This document shows, piece after piece, positions 1 to 5,426 of a stretch of 5,550 bases of DNA. The DNA comes from Bacillota bacterium. GTDB lineage: Bacteria > Bacillota > Bacilli > Calditerricolales > Calditerricolaceae. The stretch covers positions 1-5,550 of the forward strand of contig PKQU01000137.1 of assembly GCA_017577925.1 (NCBI GenBank), read 5' to 3'. Position numbers and translations under genes: made by a program. The notes below the pieces were generated by a model. It did not search any database. It had not been told where the DNA came from and was given only the letters and a program-made list of their open reading frames with translations. Numbering within the stretch: position 1 is the stretch's first letter; the number at the start of each line of letters is the position of its first letter.

Positions 1-564
1 GCGGAAATGTTGAACGATTTTTTTGAATTTGCCCGGCTTCAAGCGGACGAGTCACCGCTGTCCCTCGAGCCGGTCGACCTCGCCGAGAAGGCGCGGGAGG
101 CCTTGTTGCTGGTGTATCCGGAAGCCACGCGGGTCGGGGTGGTTGCGAAGGTGGAGATTCCGGAGCGCCCGGTGTGGGCATGGGCAAACGCCCGCGCGGT
201 CGATCGGGTGCTACACAATCTTTTGGTGAACGCCCTCCGGCACGGGAAGGACGGCGGGGTGGTCGGTGTAGCCGTGCGGGAGGAAGGCGATCGCGTGTGG
301 GTGGACGTGTGGGATGGCGGAAAAGGCATCGAAAAGCAAGATTTGCCGTACATTTTTGATCCATTCTACACCGGCACCCGGTCGCGCGATGCCGGGCGGC
401 AAGGCAGTGGATTGGGCCTGGCGATCGTCAAGCATCTGGTGGAAAAACAGCAGGGAACGGTGACCGTTTCCAGCGTGCCGGGGAAGAGGACAACCGTCTC
501 GTTTGCGCTGCGCAGGGTAGTGGAAGATGCCTTGCCATTGCGGGGAAAGGTAAGAAATTTGTAA
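1..564 (+). CDS. Sensor histidine kinase, C-terminal part (5' end outside window)
   Basis: This is the catalytic end of a two-component sensor kinase that phosphorylates a partner response regulator. The frame is open from base 1, so the ATG at 7 is an internal Met rather than the start. Numbering from that Met, residues 1-12 look like the second DHp helix. The ATP-binding domain then follows with an N box at 67-80 (N71, N75), a G1 box D-G-G-K-G at 103-107, an F box IFDPFY at 116-121 and a G2 box GSGLGLAIV at 133-141. The phosphoacceptor histidine and the sensing region lie upstream of the window. The ABC exporter gene begins 64 nt downstream, resembling the RR-HK-ABC order of B. subtilis ycbLMNO. 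That suggests a role in sensing envelope stress or a peptide antibiotic (inference). The response regulator gene is presumably just upstream. The family call is firm; the ligand is unknown. Confidence 0.93.
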   Translation, partial: AEMLNDFFEFARLQADESPLSLEPVDLAEKAREALLLVYPEATRVGVVAKVEIPERPVWAWANARAVDRVLHNLLVNALRHGKDGGVVGVAVREEGDRVWVDVWDGGKGIEKQDLPYIFDPFYTGTRSRDAGRQGSGLGLAIVKHLVEKQQGTVTVSSVPGKRTTVSFALRRVVEDALPLRGKVRNL

Positions 565-582
565 GGAATGCGTAAGGGGCCT
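550..582 (+). promoter_or_regulatory. Three 11-bp-spaced GTAAG direct repeats, probable response regulator site
   Basis: GTAAG occurs at 550-554, 561-565 and 572-576, exactly 11 bp apart. The first two units also share most of the following bases (aaat, gaat). One helical turn between direct repeats is the known geometry for OmpR/PhoB-family regulators binding head to tail. The repeats overlap the 3' end of the kinase gene and stop where the -35 element of the exporter promoter would sit. They are therefore well placed to activate a promoter with a poor -35. Binding by the partner of the upstream kinase is inferred. Confidence 0.6.
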
Positions 583-597
583 GTCGGTTTTGTGTCG

Positions 598-603
598 TAT
601 CCT
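598..603 (+). promoter_or_regulatory. Candidate -10 element of the ABC exporter operon
   Basis: TATCCT matches the sigma-A -10 consensus at 4 of 6 positions. The hexamer 17 bp upstream (575-580, AGGGGC) does not resemble a -35. That fits a promoter dependent on an activator bound to the GTAAG repeats. Transcription would start near 610 and leave only a short leader before the ribosome site. The call is weak and rests on position as much as on sequence. Confidence 0.3.
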
Positions 604-628
604 GGTCCTCGTAAGGGAGGGGACCGGT

Positions 629-1552
629 ATGGAGACGATTTTGCGAACGCATCGACTCGTAAAGACGTACAGAGGGCGCATTGCCGTTCGCGACGTGAGC
701 ATGACGATCGAACGGGGAGAGATCTACGGTTTGCTGGGGCCGAATGGGGCCGGGAAGAGCACCACCCTGCGAATGATCGTGGGGCTGGTTTGGCCCACAG
801 CGGGGGAAATCGAACTCTTCGGTGAAACCCTCCATTCCGGCAATCGCCATCGGTTGTTGGAGCGGGTGGGCGCAACCATGGAGCGCCCGGGGTTTTACGG
901 CAATCTTACGGCCTTGGAAAATTTGCGCCTCCACGCCCGGCTGATGGGCATGGAAGACGAAAGGCGCTTCGCGGACGTTCTCGAGCGGGTGGGGTTGCAG
1001 GAGGAAAAGAACCGCTTGGTTCGGCAGTTTTCCTTGGGGATGAGACAGCGGCTCGCCATTGCGCGCGCGCTGCTTCACCATCCTGAGCTCCTGGTGCTCG
1101 ACGAGCCGACCAACGGGTTGGACCCGGCGGGGATCAAGGCGTTGCGCCAGCTCCTGTTGGACCTGGTGCAGACGATGCAGATTACCGTGCTGCTGTCGAG
1201 CCACATGTTAAGCGAGGTGCAGCAGCTGGCCACGAAGATCGGCATTCTCGTTCAGGGGCGCCTGGTGGAGGAGATTTCAGCGGCGGAACTGGAGAGACGC
1301 AACCGCCACTACCTGGAACTGAAGGTGAGCGACGAAAAGAAGGCGGCCGTGTTGCTGGAACAAAAGCTGGGCATTTCCGACTACCGCGTGATGGAACCCG
1401 GTATGCTCCGCATCTATGAGCGGTTGTCCGAATCGGGGGTCATCAATCGGACGTTGGTGACAAACGGGGTGGACGTGCGGGAACTCGTGCTGATGCGCGA
1501 TTCGCTGGAAGACTATTTTTTGCAGCTCACGGGGGGAACGGGCGATGCGTGA
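629..1552 (+). CDS. BcrA-type ABC transporter ATP-binding protein
   Basis: This is a 307-residue ATPase that powers the ABC-2 permease encoded next to it, probably for export of or protection against a peptide antibiotic. The Walker A is GPNGAGKST (37-45), the signature FSLGMRQRLAIARAL (134-148), Walker B plus D-loop LLVLDEPTNGLDP (154-166), and the switch histidine is H192. At the Q-loop position the sequence reads MERPGFYGNLTALENL, so glutamate (E85) stands where most ABC ATPases have Gln. This is common in the BcrA subgroup. The C-terminal motif LEDYFLQLTGG is also characteristic of BcrA-like proteins. The ATG at 629 is preferred because AAGGGAGG lies 8 nt upstream; an in-frame ATG at 590 has no ribosome site. 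The stop overlaps the permease start by 8 nt, implying translational coupling. Subfamily is well supported; substrate is unknown. Confidence 0.93.
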   Translation: METILRTHRLVKTYRGRIAVRDVSMTIERGEIYGLLGPNGAGKSTTLRMIVGLVWPTAGEIELFGETLHSGNRHRLLERVGATMERPGFYGNLTALENLRLHARLMGMEDERRFADVLERVGLQEEKNRLVRQFSLGMRQRLAIARALLHHPELLVLDEPTNGLDPAGIKALRQLLLDLVQTMQITVLLSSHMLSEVQQLATKIGILVQGRLVEEISAAELERRNRHYLELKVSDEKKAAVLLEQKLGISDYRVMEPGMLRIYERLSESGVINRTLVTNGVDVRELVLMRDSLEDYFLQLTGGTGDA

Positions 1553-2294
1553 CATCCTGTATACCGAATGGATGAAATTGAAGCGGTCACGGCTGTGGTG
1601 GCTGGTGGTGCTGGGGCCGGGCTTGCCGGTGTTGCTCACCTTTGCCCTTTACTTCAACAGCCAGCGCATCATGGGGCGGATTTTGGTTTGGGACGATTTT
1701 TTTAAAACCAGTGCGGTTATGCTGAACACTATGCTGGCCCCGGCGCTCTTCGCGCTGCTGGCAGGCTATGTTCTGGCGCGGGAATACCAGGAGCACATGA
1801 TCAGCACCCTGCTGACGTATCCCCGCCCCCGGTGGATGTTCTTTCTGGGCAAATGGCTGATCCTGATCCCGCTGGTTTTCCTCGTGTTTGCCCTGGGATA
1901 CCTCTATACATTGGGTGCCGGTTTCGCACTGCAGCACGAGTCTTTGGCGGCGCAGACCCTGTGGGTTCATGCGCAGGCCTTTGGGATCATGGCCGTATGC
2001 CATGTGGCATTGGTTCCGTTGGCGCTGGTCGCCGCGCTGATCCGGAAAAGCCTCATCCCTGCCGTTGCCATCGGGATCGGCGCTGTGGTGGCCAACGGGA
2101 CGATTCTCAGTTCGGAATATCTCGCCTATTTTCCATGGACGGCGGGGATGGCGTTGGTCATTGAATTTCTTGACCCGAATTCCCTTTCAATTCCCGTTTC
2201 CCATGCCGTGGCCATCCTGTTTCTTTCATTTGTCGTGCCCTTCGTCGTGGGACTCTATATTTTCCACAAAATGGATGTCCAAGACAACGCTTGA
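1545..2294 (+). CDS. ABC-2 type transporter permease (BcrB/YcbO-like)
   Basis: This 249-residue integral membrane protein forms the channel of the exporter driven by the preceding ATPase. Hydrophobicity suggests six membrane helices, roughly at 18-37, 57-79, 100-128, 143-165, 168-186 and 219-241. The segment between helices 2 and 3 (about 80-103: REYQEHM, then TLLTYPRPRW, then GKW) matches the conserved ABC-2 coupling region, with an acidic start, a Pro-Arg element and a Lys before helix 3. There is no large extracellular domain, so this is a small BcrB-like subunit and not a BceB-type permease. The start overlaps the ATPase gene by 8 nt, with a G-rich ribosome site (1531-1537) inside the ATPase coding sequence. 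A half-transporter of this size probably works as a dimer (family inference). The transported molecule cannot be told from the sequence. Confidence 0.88.
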   Translation: MRDILYTEWMKLKRSRLWWLVVLGPGLPVLLTFALYFNSQRIMGRILVWDDFFKTSAVMLNTMLAPALFALLAGYVLAREYQEHMISTLLTYPRPRWMFFLGKWLILIPLVFLVFALGYLYTLGAGFALQHESLAAQTLWVHAQAFGIMAVCHVALVPLALVAALIRKSLIPAVAIGIGAVVANGTILSSEYLAYFPWTAGMALVIEFLDPNSLSIPVSHAVAILFLSFVVPFVVGLYIFHKMDVQDNA

Positions 2295-2355
2295 CGTCGT
2301 TCGCGCTTTCAGGTGAAATATCCGGCTTTTCCAGCCGCCGACTGTAGCGTAAAAT
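2291..2355 (+). promoter_or_regulatory. Candidate promoter region for the M23 lipoprotein gene
   Basis: Two sigma-A-like arrangements are visible. One is TTGACG (2291-2296, overlapping the permease stop) with a 17-nt spacer and TGAAAT (2314-2319). The other is TTTCCA (2328-2333) with a 16-nt spacer and TAAAAT (2350-2355). Either would separate this gene from the exporter operon. I see no convincing intrinsic terminator between the two genes, so read-through from the exporter operon is also possible. Confidence 0.35.
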
Positions 2356-2376
2356 GGGCCGTAGAGCGCGCGAACG

Positions 2377-3573
2377 GTGGATGCGCGCAAGAAACCTGTT
2401 TGGAAAGCGGTGAGGATGTTGCGCGCCATCGGCATGCGCATGGCATTGGTGGGAGCACTCTGCGTGGCCATCGTCTCCGGATGCGACCAGAAGACGACAG
2501 GTACGCCGCCCGTTTCGGCGACCCATCCGGGAGGGCCCGGCGGGGAACCGTCGATTAATTCGCCAGCAGAGCAGCCGACCGAGCCGGCGGGTGGGACCCT
2601 TTCGTCTCCGCCGGCGGTGGAGGTGCCGGCGAAGGAAGTCAACGGCAAGCCGTACGTCGCCTTGCGTTCTCTCGCACGCCAGGTGGGGGGCACGGTCACG
2701 CACGACGCGGTGGAAGGGACGATCGAGGCGGTCATTGCCGGGTATCGCTTTTCGTGGATTGTGGGCACCCCGGTGCTCGCCCGTGACGGCGTTTTTTTGC
2801 CGGGGGATTTCACACCGGTGGTGCAGGGACACGAAATCTGGGTGCCGATGGCGTTTGTTCGCGACGGCCTGCGGTGGTCAGATCAACCGGCGGCGGGCGG
2901 TCATGTTCGCCTGACGACCAGCGGCGACGCGACGACGGAAACCGGTACCGATACGGCCCGCCCCGTCTTGGCGCGCATGCGCGCCTCCGATATTGCCGCG
3001 TACCTGAAGGGGCTGGATGTGCCCATTCGTGCGGCGCACCTCAGCTCGCGCGACAGCCATCTGCCCGGTGCGCCACGCGCCTACCGTTCGGGGGTTCACG
3101 AAGGTATCGACTGGTACGGCGGGTACACGGGGGTGACGATCACGCGGTCGACGCCGGTTGTGGCCGCAGCCGACGGGGTGGTCGTCCGGGCGGACCGGAC
3201 GTACCGCGAAATGACGAAAACCGAGCGCGATCGCCTTCTTGCCGAATGTCGCCGCTTGGGACACACGCCGGCCTATATCCTTGACAGGCTACGGGGGCGA
3301 ACGGTGTGGGTACAGCACGACAGCGGGCTGCTCACGCGCTACGCCCATCTGTCAGGCGTCGCTGACGGGATCGACGTTGGCGTCCGCGTGAAACGGGGCC
3401 AGGTGCTTGGCTATGTGGGCAACTCGGGGACCAGCAGCGGTGTGGCGGGAACGGACAACGACCTGCATTTGCACCTTGACATTCTCGTGTACGGAGAGCC
3501 CTTTTGGCAGTACCTGAAACCGGAGGAGATCCGCGCGGTGCTCGAGGCGGTTTTCTCTCCGGCAGTCCGGTAG
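2377..3573 (+). CDS. Lipoprotein with stalk-like domain and M23 zinc peptidase domain
   Basis: This is probably an extracellular, membrane-anchored peptidoglycan hydrolase of the LytM/M23 family. From the GTG at 2377 it has 398 residues. A basic leader and hydrophobic stretch (21-33) precede lipobox VSGC with C36. Next come a Pro/Gly/Thr-rich linker (40-80) and a stalk-like, copper amine oxidase N-like domain (about 82-180: V-N-G-K-P-Y-V-A-L-R-S-L, then a W-V-P late motif). The M23 domain spans about 237-385. Its metal ligands are present: H241 and D245 in HEGID, and H364/H366 in HLH; H324 lies in RYAHLS. A charged, probably helical insertion at about 275-307 splits the usual beta core. The start is uncertain: neither GTG 2377 nor ATG 2416, which would remove 13 residues and leave a compact signal peptide, has a strong ribosome site. 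Domain calls are good; the physiological substrate is inferred. Confidence 0.88.
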   Translation: MDARKKPVWKAVRMLRAIGMRMALVGALCVAIVSGCDQKTTGTPPVSATHPGGPGGEPSINSPAEQPTEPAGGTLSSPPAVEVPAKEVNGKPYVALRSLARQVGGTVTHDAVEGTIEAVIAGYRFSWIVGTPVLARDGVFLPGDFTPVVQGHEIWVPMAFVRDGLRWSDQPAAGGHVRLTTSGDATTETGTDTARPVLARMRASDIAAYLKGLDVPIRAAHLSSRDSHLPGAPRAYRSGVHEGIDWYGGYTGVTITRSTPVVAAADGVVVRADRTYREMTKTERDRLLAECRRLGHTPAYILDRLRGRTVWVQHDSGLLTRYAHLSGVADGIDVGVRVKRGQVLGYVGNSGTSSGVAGTDNDLHLHLDILVYGEPFWQYLKPEEIRAVLEAVFSPAVR

Positions 3574-3578
3574 CGGCG

Positions 3579-3608
3579 CGGTGCTTTTTTGTTCGGCGCG
3601 CACCGTTT
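3579..3608 (+). terminator. Weak hairpin after the M23 gene, possible terminator
   Basis: CGGTGC (3579-3584) can pair with GCACCG (3600-3605) around a 15-nt loop holding six Ts, and only three Ts follow. It is poor as a classic terminator and overlaps the promoter of the next gene. It is recorded because it is the only candidate end for the M23 transcript. Confidence 0.25.
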
Positions 3609-3618
3609 GTGCTATACT
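3589..3618 (+). promoter_or_regulatory. Sigma-A promoter of the DUF4912 gene (extended -10)
   Basis: The -10 is TATACT (3613-3618, 5 of 6), preceded by TG one base upstream (3610-3611), making an extended -10. A modest -35, TTGTTC (3589-3594), lies 18 bp further up. Transcription would start near 3625, giving a leader of about 50 nt. This is the clearest housekeeping promoter in the window, and it shows that the downstream gene is transcribed independently of the M23 gene. Confidence 0.65.
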
Positions 3619-3676
3619 GTAAAGTGAACCCGTGGATCGGGTATTCATTCTGTGAAGGAAAGGAACGGGTGACCGG

Positions 3677-4036
3677 ATGCGTGCGAACCCTTCTGCTTCC
3701 TCGCGGGACGTCGACGGACCGAGTATCCGCATCGGTTGGAGCGAAGGAGGGACGCTGGTCGCTACCTGGCAGCTATCGGAGGAGGTCAAATCGGAATTGC
3801 AGCGTCGATTTGCCCTCCCACCGCACGAGTTGCCCTTTGTGTTGCGTTTGTATGATGTGACGGAGCGCGACGTGCGCAACGACGGGCTCGACAAATACGT
3901 CGACTTTGAAGTGAACGGCCAGGCGCTGGAGTGGCGCCTCTATGGAATCGAACCGGGCCGGACCTACCGTGTGGATTTGGGCGTCCGCCTTCTCGATGGA
4001 CGCTTTTGGCCCCTCATCCGGTCGGAAGCGGTGTAA
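3677..4036 (+). CDS. DUF4912 domain-containing protein
   Basis: This small soluble protein of 119 residues has no known function. The fold signature of DUF4912 is visible. An early segment LVATWQLSEEVKSEL (27-41) corresponds to the family's 'aYWEls' region. Then come VLRLYDVT (55-62), the YVDFEVN strand (74-80), the W86 region, and EPGRTYRVDLG (92-102) followed by DGRFWPLIRSEAV (107-119), which are the most conserved family elements. There is no signal peptide or membrane segment. The ATG at 3677 is the only sensible start, because an in-frame stop lies at 3653. A purine-rich AAGGAAAGG (3655-3663) is the likely ribosome site, although its spacing (13 nt) is long. The gene has its own promoter and converges on the YolD-like gene. 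The family assignment is from motif recognition; the role is unknown. Confidence 0.82.
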   Translation: MRANPSASSRDVDGPSIRIGWSEGGTLVATWQLSEEVKSELQRRFALPPHELPFVLRLYDVTERDVRNDGLDKYVDFEVNGQALEWRLYGIEPGRTYRVDLGVRLLDGRFWPLIRSEAV

Positions 4037-4064
4037 GGGCGGCAAGATGCCGCCCCTCTTCTTT
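4037..4064 (+). terminator. Intrinsic terminator between convergent genes
   Basis: GGGCGGCA (4037-4044) and TGCCGCCC (4048-4055) form a perfect 8-bp GC-rich stem with a 3-nt AGA loop. On the plus strand it is followed by the T-rich CTCTTCTTT. It begins right after the stop codon of the DUF4912 gene. The same hairpin lies 16 nt beyond the stop of the minus-strand YolD-like gene, but with a poorer T tract on that side. It may end both transcripts, with better support for the plus strand. Confidence 0.8.
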
Positions 4065-4070
4065 GTCTGC

Positions 4071-4421
4071 CTACGGTTCGCCGACGAGGGCCACGTCGAT
4101 GATGTCGGCCAGATCGAGGGATTGCCGTCCGGTATCCGTCACGACTTCCACACGGCCGGCGACGGCGTCGAGGCGGCGGATGCGGCCGCACACGGTGCGG
4201 AACCCGTCGGGATGGTAGACGGTGACCGTAACGACGCGACCTTCGCGGAAGGCGAGGGAAAGGGCATAGGTGCACGCTTCCTGCTGTTGGGGATCAAGCG
4301 CGGGTCGTGGCAGTCTGTCCGCCGCGCGTTCCAGGTCAAGAAAGGTTTCCCGGTGTTCCGGCAGGAGCATCCGGTGTCCAGCGTAGAGAAAGTTGTAGCG
4401 GTAGTAGCGTGAAAGAGACAA
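4071..4421 (-). CDS. YolD-like family protein
   Basis: This 116-residue soluble protein resembles the YolD-like family, small proteins often encoded beside Y-family DNA polymerases in Bacilli; their biochemical role is not settled. Family features are the MLLPEHRE motif (18-25), a helix with PALDPQQQEACTYAL (40-54), and an SH3-like beta region: VVTVTVYHPDGF (63-74), CGRIRRLDAVAGRVEV (78-93) and the closing LDLADIIDV (102-110). The N terminus is rich in Tyr and Arg. The start is TTG at 4421-4419, supported by a near-perfect ribosome site AAAGGAGG (4430-4437, read on the minus strand) 8 nt upstream. Only 35 nt separate it from the divergent YitT-type gene, so its promoter probably lies inside that gene; I see only a weak candidate there (GATAAT, complement of 4514-4519). 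No polymerase gene is adjacent here. Confidence 0.8.
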   Translation of the reverse strand: MSLSRYYRYNFLYAGHRMLLPEHRETFLDLERAADRLPRPALDPQQQEACTYALSLAFREGRVVTVTVYHPDGFRTVCGRIRRLDAVAGRVEVVTDTGRQSLDLADIIDVALVGEP

Positions 4422-4429
4422 CGTAACCT

Positions 4430-4437
4430 CCTCCTTT
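4430..4437 (-). promoter_or_regulatory. Ribosome binding site supporting a TTG start
   Basis: On the minus strand this reads AAAGGAGG, within a longer purine run AAAGGAGGAGG (4427-4437), 8 nt before TTG. It is the strongest ribosome site in the window and decides the start of the YolD-like gene. Confidence 0.8.
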
Positions 4438-4456
4438 GTCGGCTGAGGTGAGAGAT

Positions 4457-5323
4457 GTGCCTACGAACAAGAAAAACACGTTTTTTGCCCGCCATGGCTG
4501 GCGGCTGCTCGGCATTATCGTCGGGACGCTGTTGGTGGCCGTCGGCCTCGAGCTGTTCCTCATTCCCAACCGGGTCATCGACGGCGGCATTGTCGGCGTG
4601 TCGATCATCCTGGATACGCTGACGCCGATCCCCCTGGGTGTGTACTTGGTGGTGTTGAACCTGCCGTTTCTGATCGTCGGCTACAAGCAAATCGGCAAGA
4701 CCTTCGCCCTGTCCACGCTCTTTGCCGTTAGCATGCTGGCCGTCTTCGTCACGTGGCTCCGTCCGTTTGGTCCGGTGACCACCGACCTCATTTTGGCCAC
4801 CGTGTTTGGCGGGATCATTTTGGGCATCGGCGTCGGGTTGATCATCCGCTTCGGCGGCTCCCTCGACGGAACGGAGATTGTCGCCATTCTTGTCAATCGG
4901 CGATTTTCGTTTTCCGTCGGCGAGATCATCATGTTTTTTAACGTGTTTATTTTGGGCAGCGCCGGTTTTGTCTTCACATGGGAAAGCGCCATGTATTCCC
5001 TGATTGCCTACTTCATCGCCTTTAAAACGATCGATGTGGTGATCGAAGGGCTGGATGAATCGAAATCGGTGATCATCATTTCCGACGAAAGCCAGAAAAT
5101 CTCCGAGGCCATCCTGGCCCGCCTCGGCCGGGGCGTGACCCACATTTACGGAAAAGGCGGGTACACGCGCGAGGAGAAGGAGTTGCTGTACTGCATCGTT
5201 ACCCGGTTGGAGCTGGCCAAGCTCAAAAACATCGTCCAGGAAATCGACCCGGGTGCCCTCATCGCGGTGGAAAATGTGCATGACGTGATGGGCGGCCAGT
5301 TCAAAAAGCGGCCGATCCACTGA
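4457..5323 (+). CDS. YitT family membrane protein with DUF2179 domain
   Basis: This is an inner-membrane protein of the YitT/YvjA/YpjC group, whose molecular role is not established. From the GTG at 4457 it has 288 residues. The membrane part holds about five or six helices (roughly 17-36, 44-54, 60-77, 83-101, 112-131 and 155-192). Family motifs include GLELFLIPNRVIDGGIVGVS (30-49) and FGGSLDGTEIVAI (132-144). The cytoplasmic DUF2179 domain follows at about 200-280: SKSVIIISD, GRGVTHIYGKGGYT (224-237), LLYCIVTRLEL and the final DPGALIAVENVHDVMGG. GTG 4457 is preferred because GAGGTGA (4445-4451) lies 5 nt upstream. In-frame TTG 4436 and GTG 4448 lack a proper ribosome site. Length and domain order are typical for the family. 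It is a single-gene unit closed by its own terminator; its promoter likely lies within the divergent YolD-like gene. Confidence 0.9.
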   Translation: MPTNKKNTFFARHGWRLLGIIVGTLLVAVGLELFLIPNRVIDGGIVGVSIILDTLTPIPLGVYLVVLNLPFLIVGYKQIGKTFALSTLFAVSMLAVFVTWLRPFGPVTTDLILATVFGGIILGIGVGLIIRFGGSLDGTEIVAILVNRRFSFSVGEIIMFFNVFILGSAGFVFTWESAMYSLIAYFIAFKTIDVVIEGLDESKSVIIISDESQKISEAILARLGRGVTHIYGKGGYTREEKELLYCIVTRLELAKLKNIVQEIDPGALIAVENVHDVMGGQFKKRPIH

Positions 5324-5342
5324 CCTCGGGTAGGCCAGGAGG

Positions 5343-5372
5343 CGGCGTTCGCGTGACGCGGATGCTGTTTTT
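5343..5372 (+). terminator. Intrinsic terminator of the YitT-type gene
   Basis: An 11-bp stem (5343-5353 with 5357-5367, including three G-U pairs) closes on a TGA loop and is followed directly by five Ts (5368-5372). It begins 19 nt after the YitT stop codon and has the form expected of a Rho-independent terminator. It isolates the downstream SOS-box region from YitT transcription. Confidence 0.75.
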
Positions 5373-5380
5373 AGGATAAT
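5353..5380 (+). promoter_or_regulatory. Candidate promoter adjoining the LexA box
   Basis: GATAAT (5375-5380, 5 of 6 to the -10 consensus) lies 16 bp after GTGACG (5353-5358, 4 of 6 to TTGACA). Transcription would start inside the LexA box that follows. The -35 half lies within the terminator stem, which lowers confidence. A promoter shifted into the operator, as in several Bacillus SOS genes, is also possible. Confidence 0.35.
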
Positions 5381-5383
5381 ATG

Positions 5384-5397
5384 CGAACATATGTTCC
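5384..5397 (+). promoter_or_regulatory. LexA (DinR) SOS operator
   Basis: The sequence CGAACATATGTTCC matches the Bacillus LexA/DinR consensus CGAACRNRYGTTYC at all 14 positions. Its inner 12 bases (5385-5396) form a perfect palindrome. It sits in the noncoding stretch just after the YitT terminator and about 30 bp before an open reading frame. That is where a repressor site for a DNA-damage-induced gene is expected. Binding by LexA is inferred from the known motif. Confidence 0.8.
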
Positions 5398-5426
5398 ATT
5401 CCTAATCATAGCGGGGGCCGTTGGGA

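Noticed and set aside
428..1204. 258-codon open frame on the minus strand opposite the kinase end and ABC ATPase
   Set aside because: It covers well-supported motifs on the plus strand, has low-complexity His/Gln/Arg composition and has no ribosome site or family signature.
1996..2009. Perfect palindrome ATGCCATGTGGCAT-like within the permease gene
   Set aside because: It lies inside a conserved coding stretch far from any promoter and is not repeated elsewhere. Chance is the simplest explanation.
2158..2832. 224-codon minus-strand frame opposite the permease end and lipoprotein start
   Set aside because: Arg-rich shadow composition, it spans two real genes, and no domain is visible.
3504..3860. 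118-codon plus-strand frame spanning the M23 end, promoter and DUF4912 start
   Set aside because: It runs through a strong promoter and overlaps two better genes in a different frame, and its translation has no family features.
4139..5320. 393-codon open frame on the minus strand opposite the YitT-type gene
   Set aside because: The translation is rich in His, Gln, Asp and Arg with no recognisable domain. It lies antisense to a clear membrane protein and overlaps the YolD-like gene in another frame. It looks like a high-GC shadow frame.
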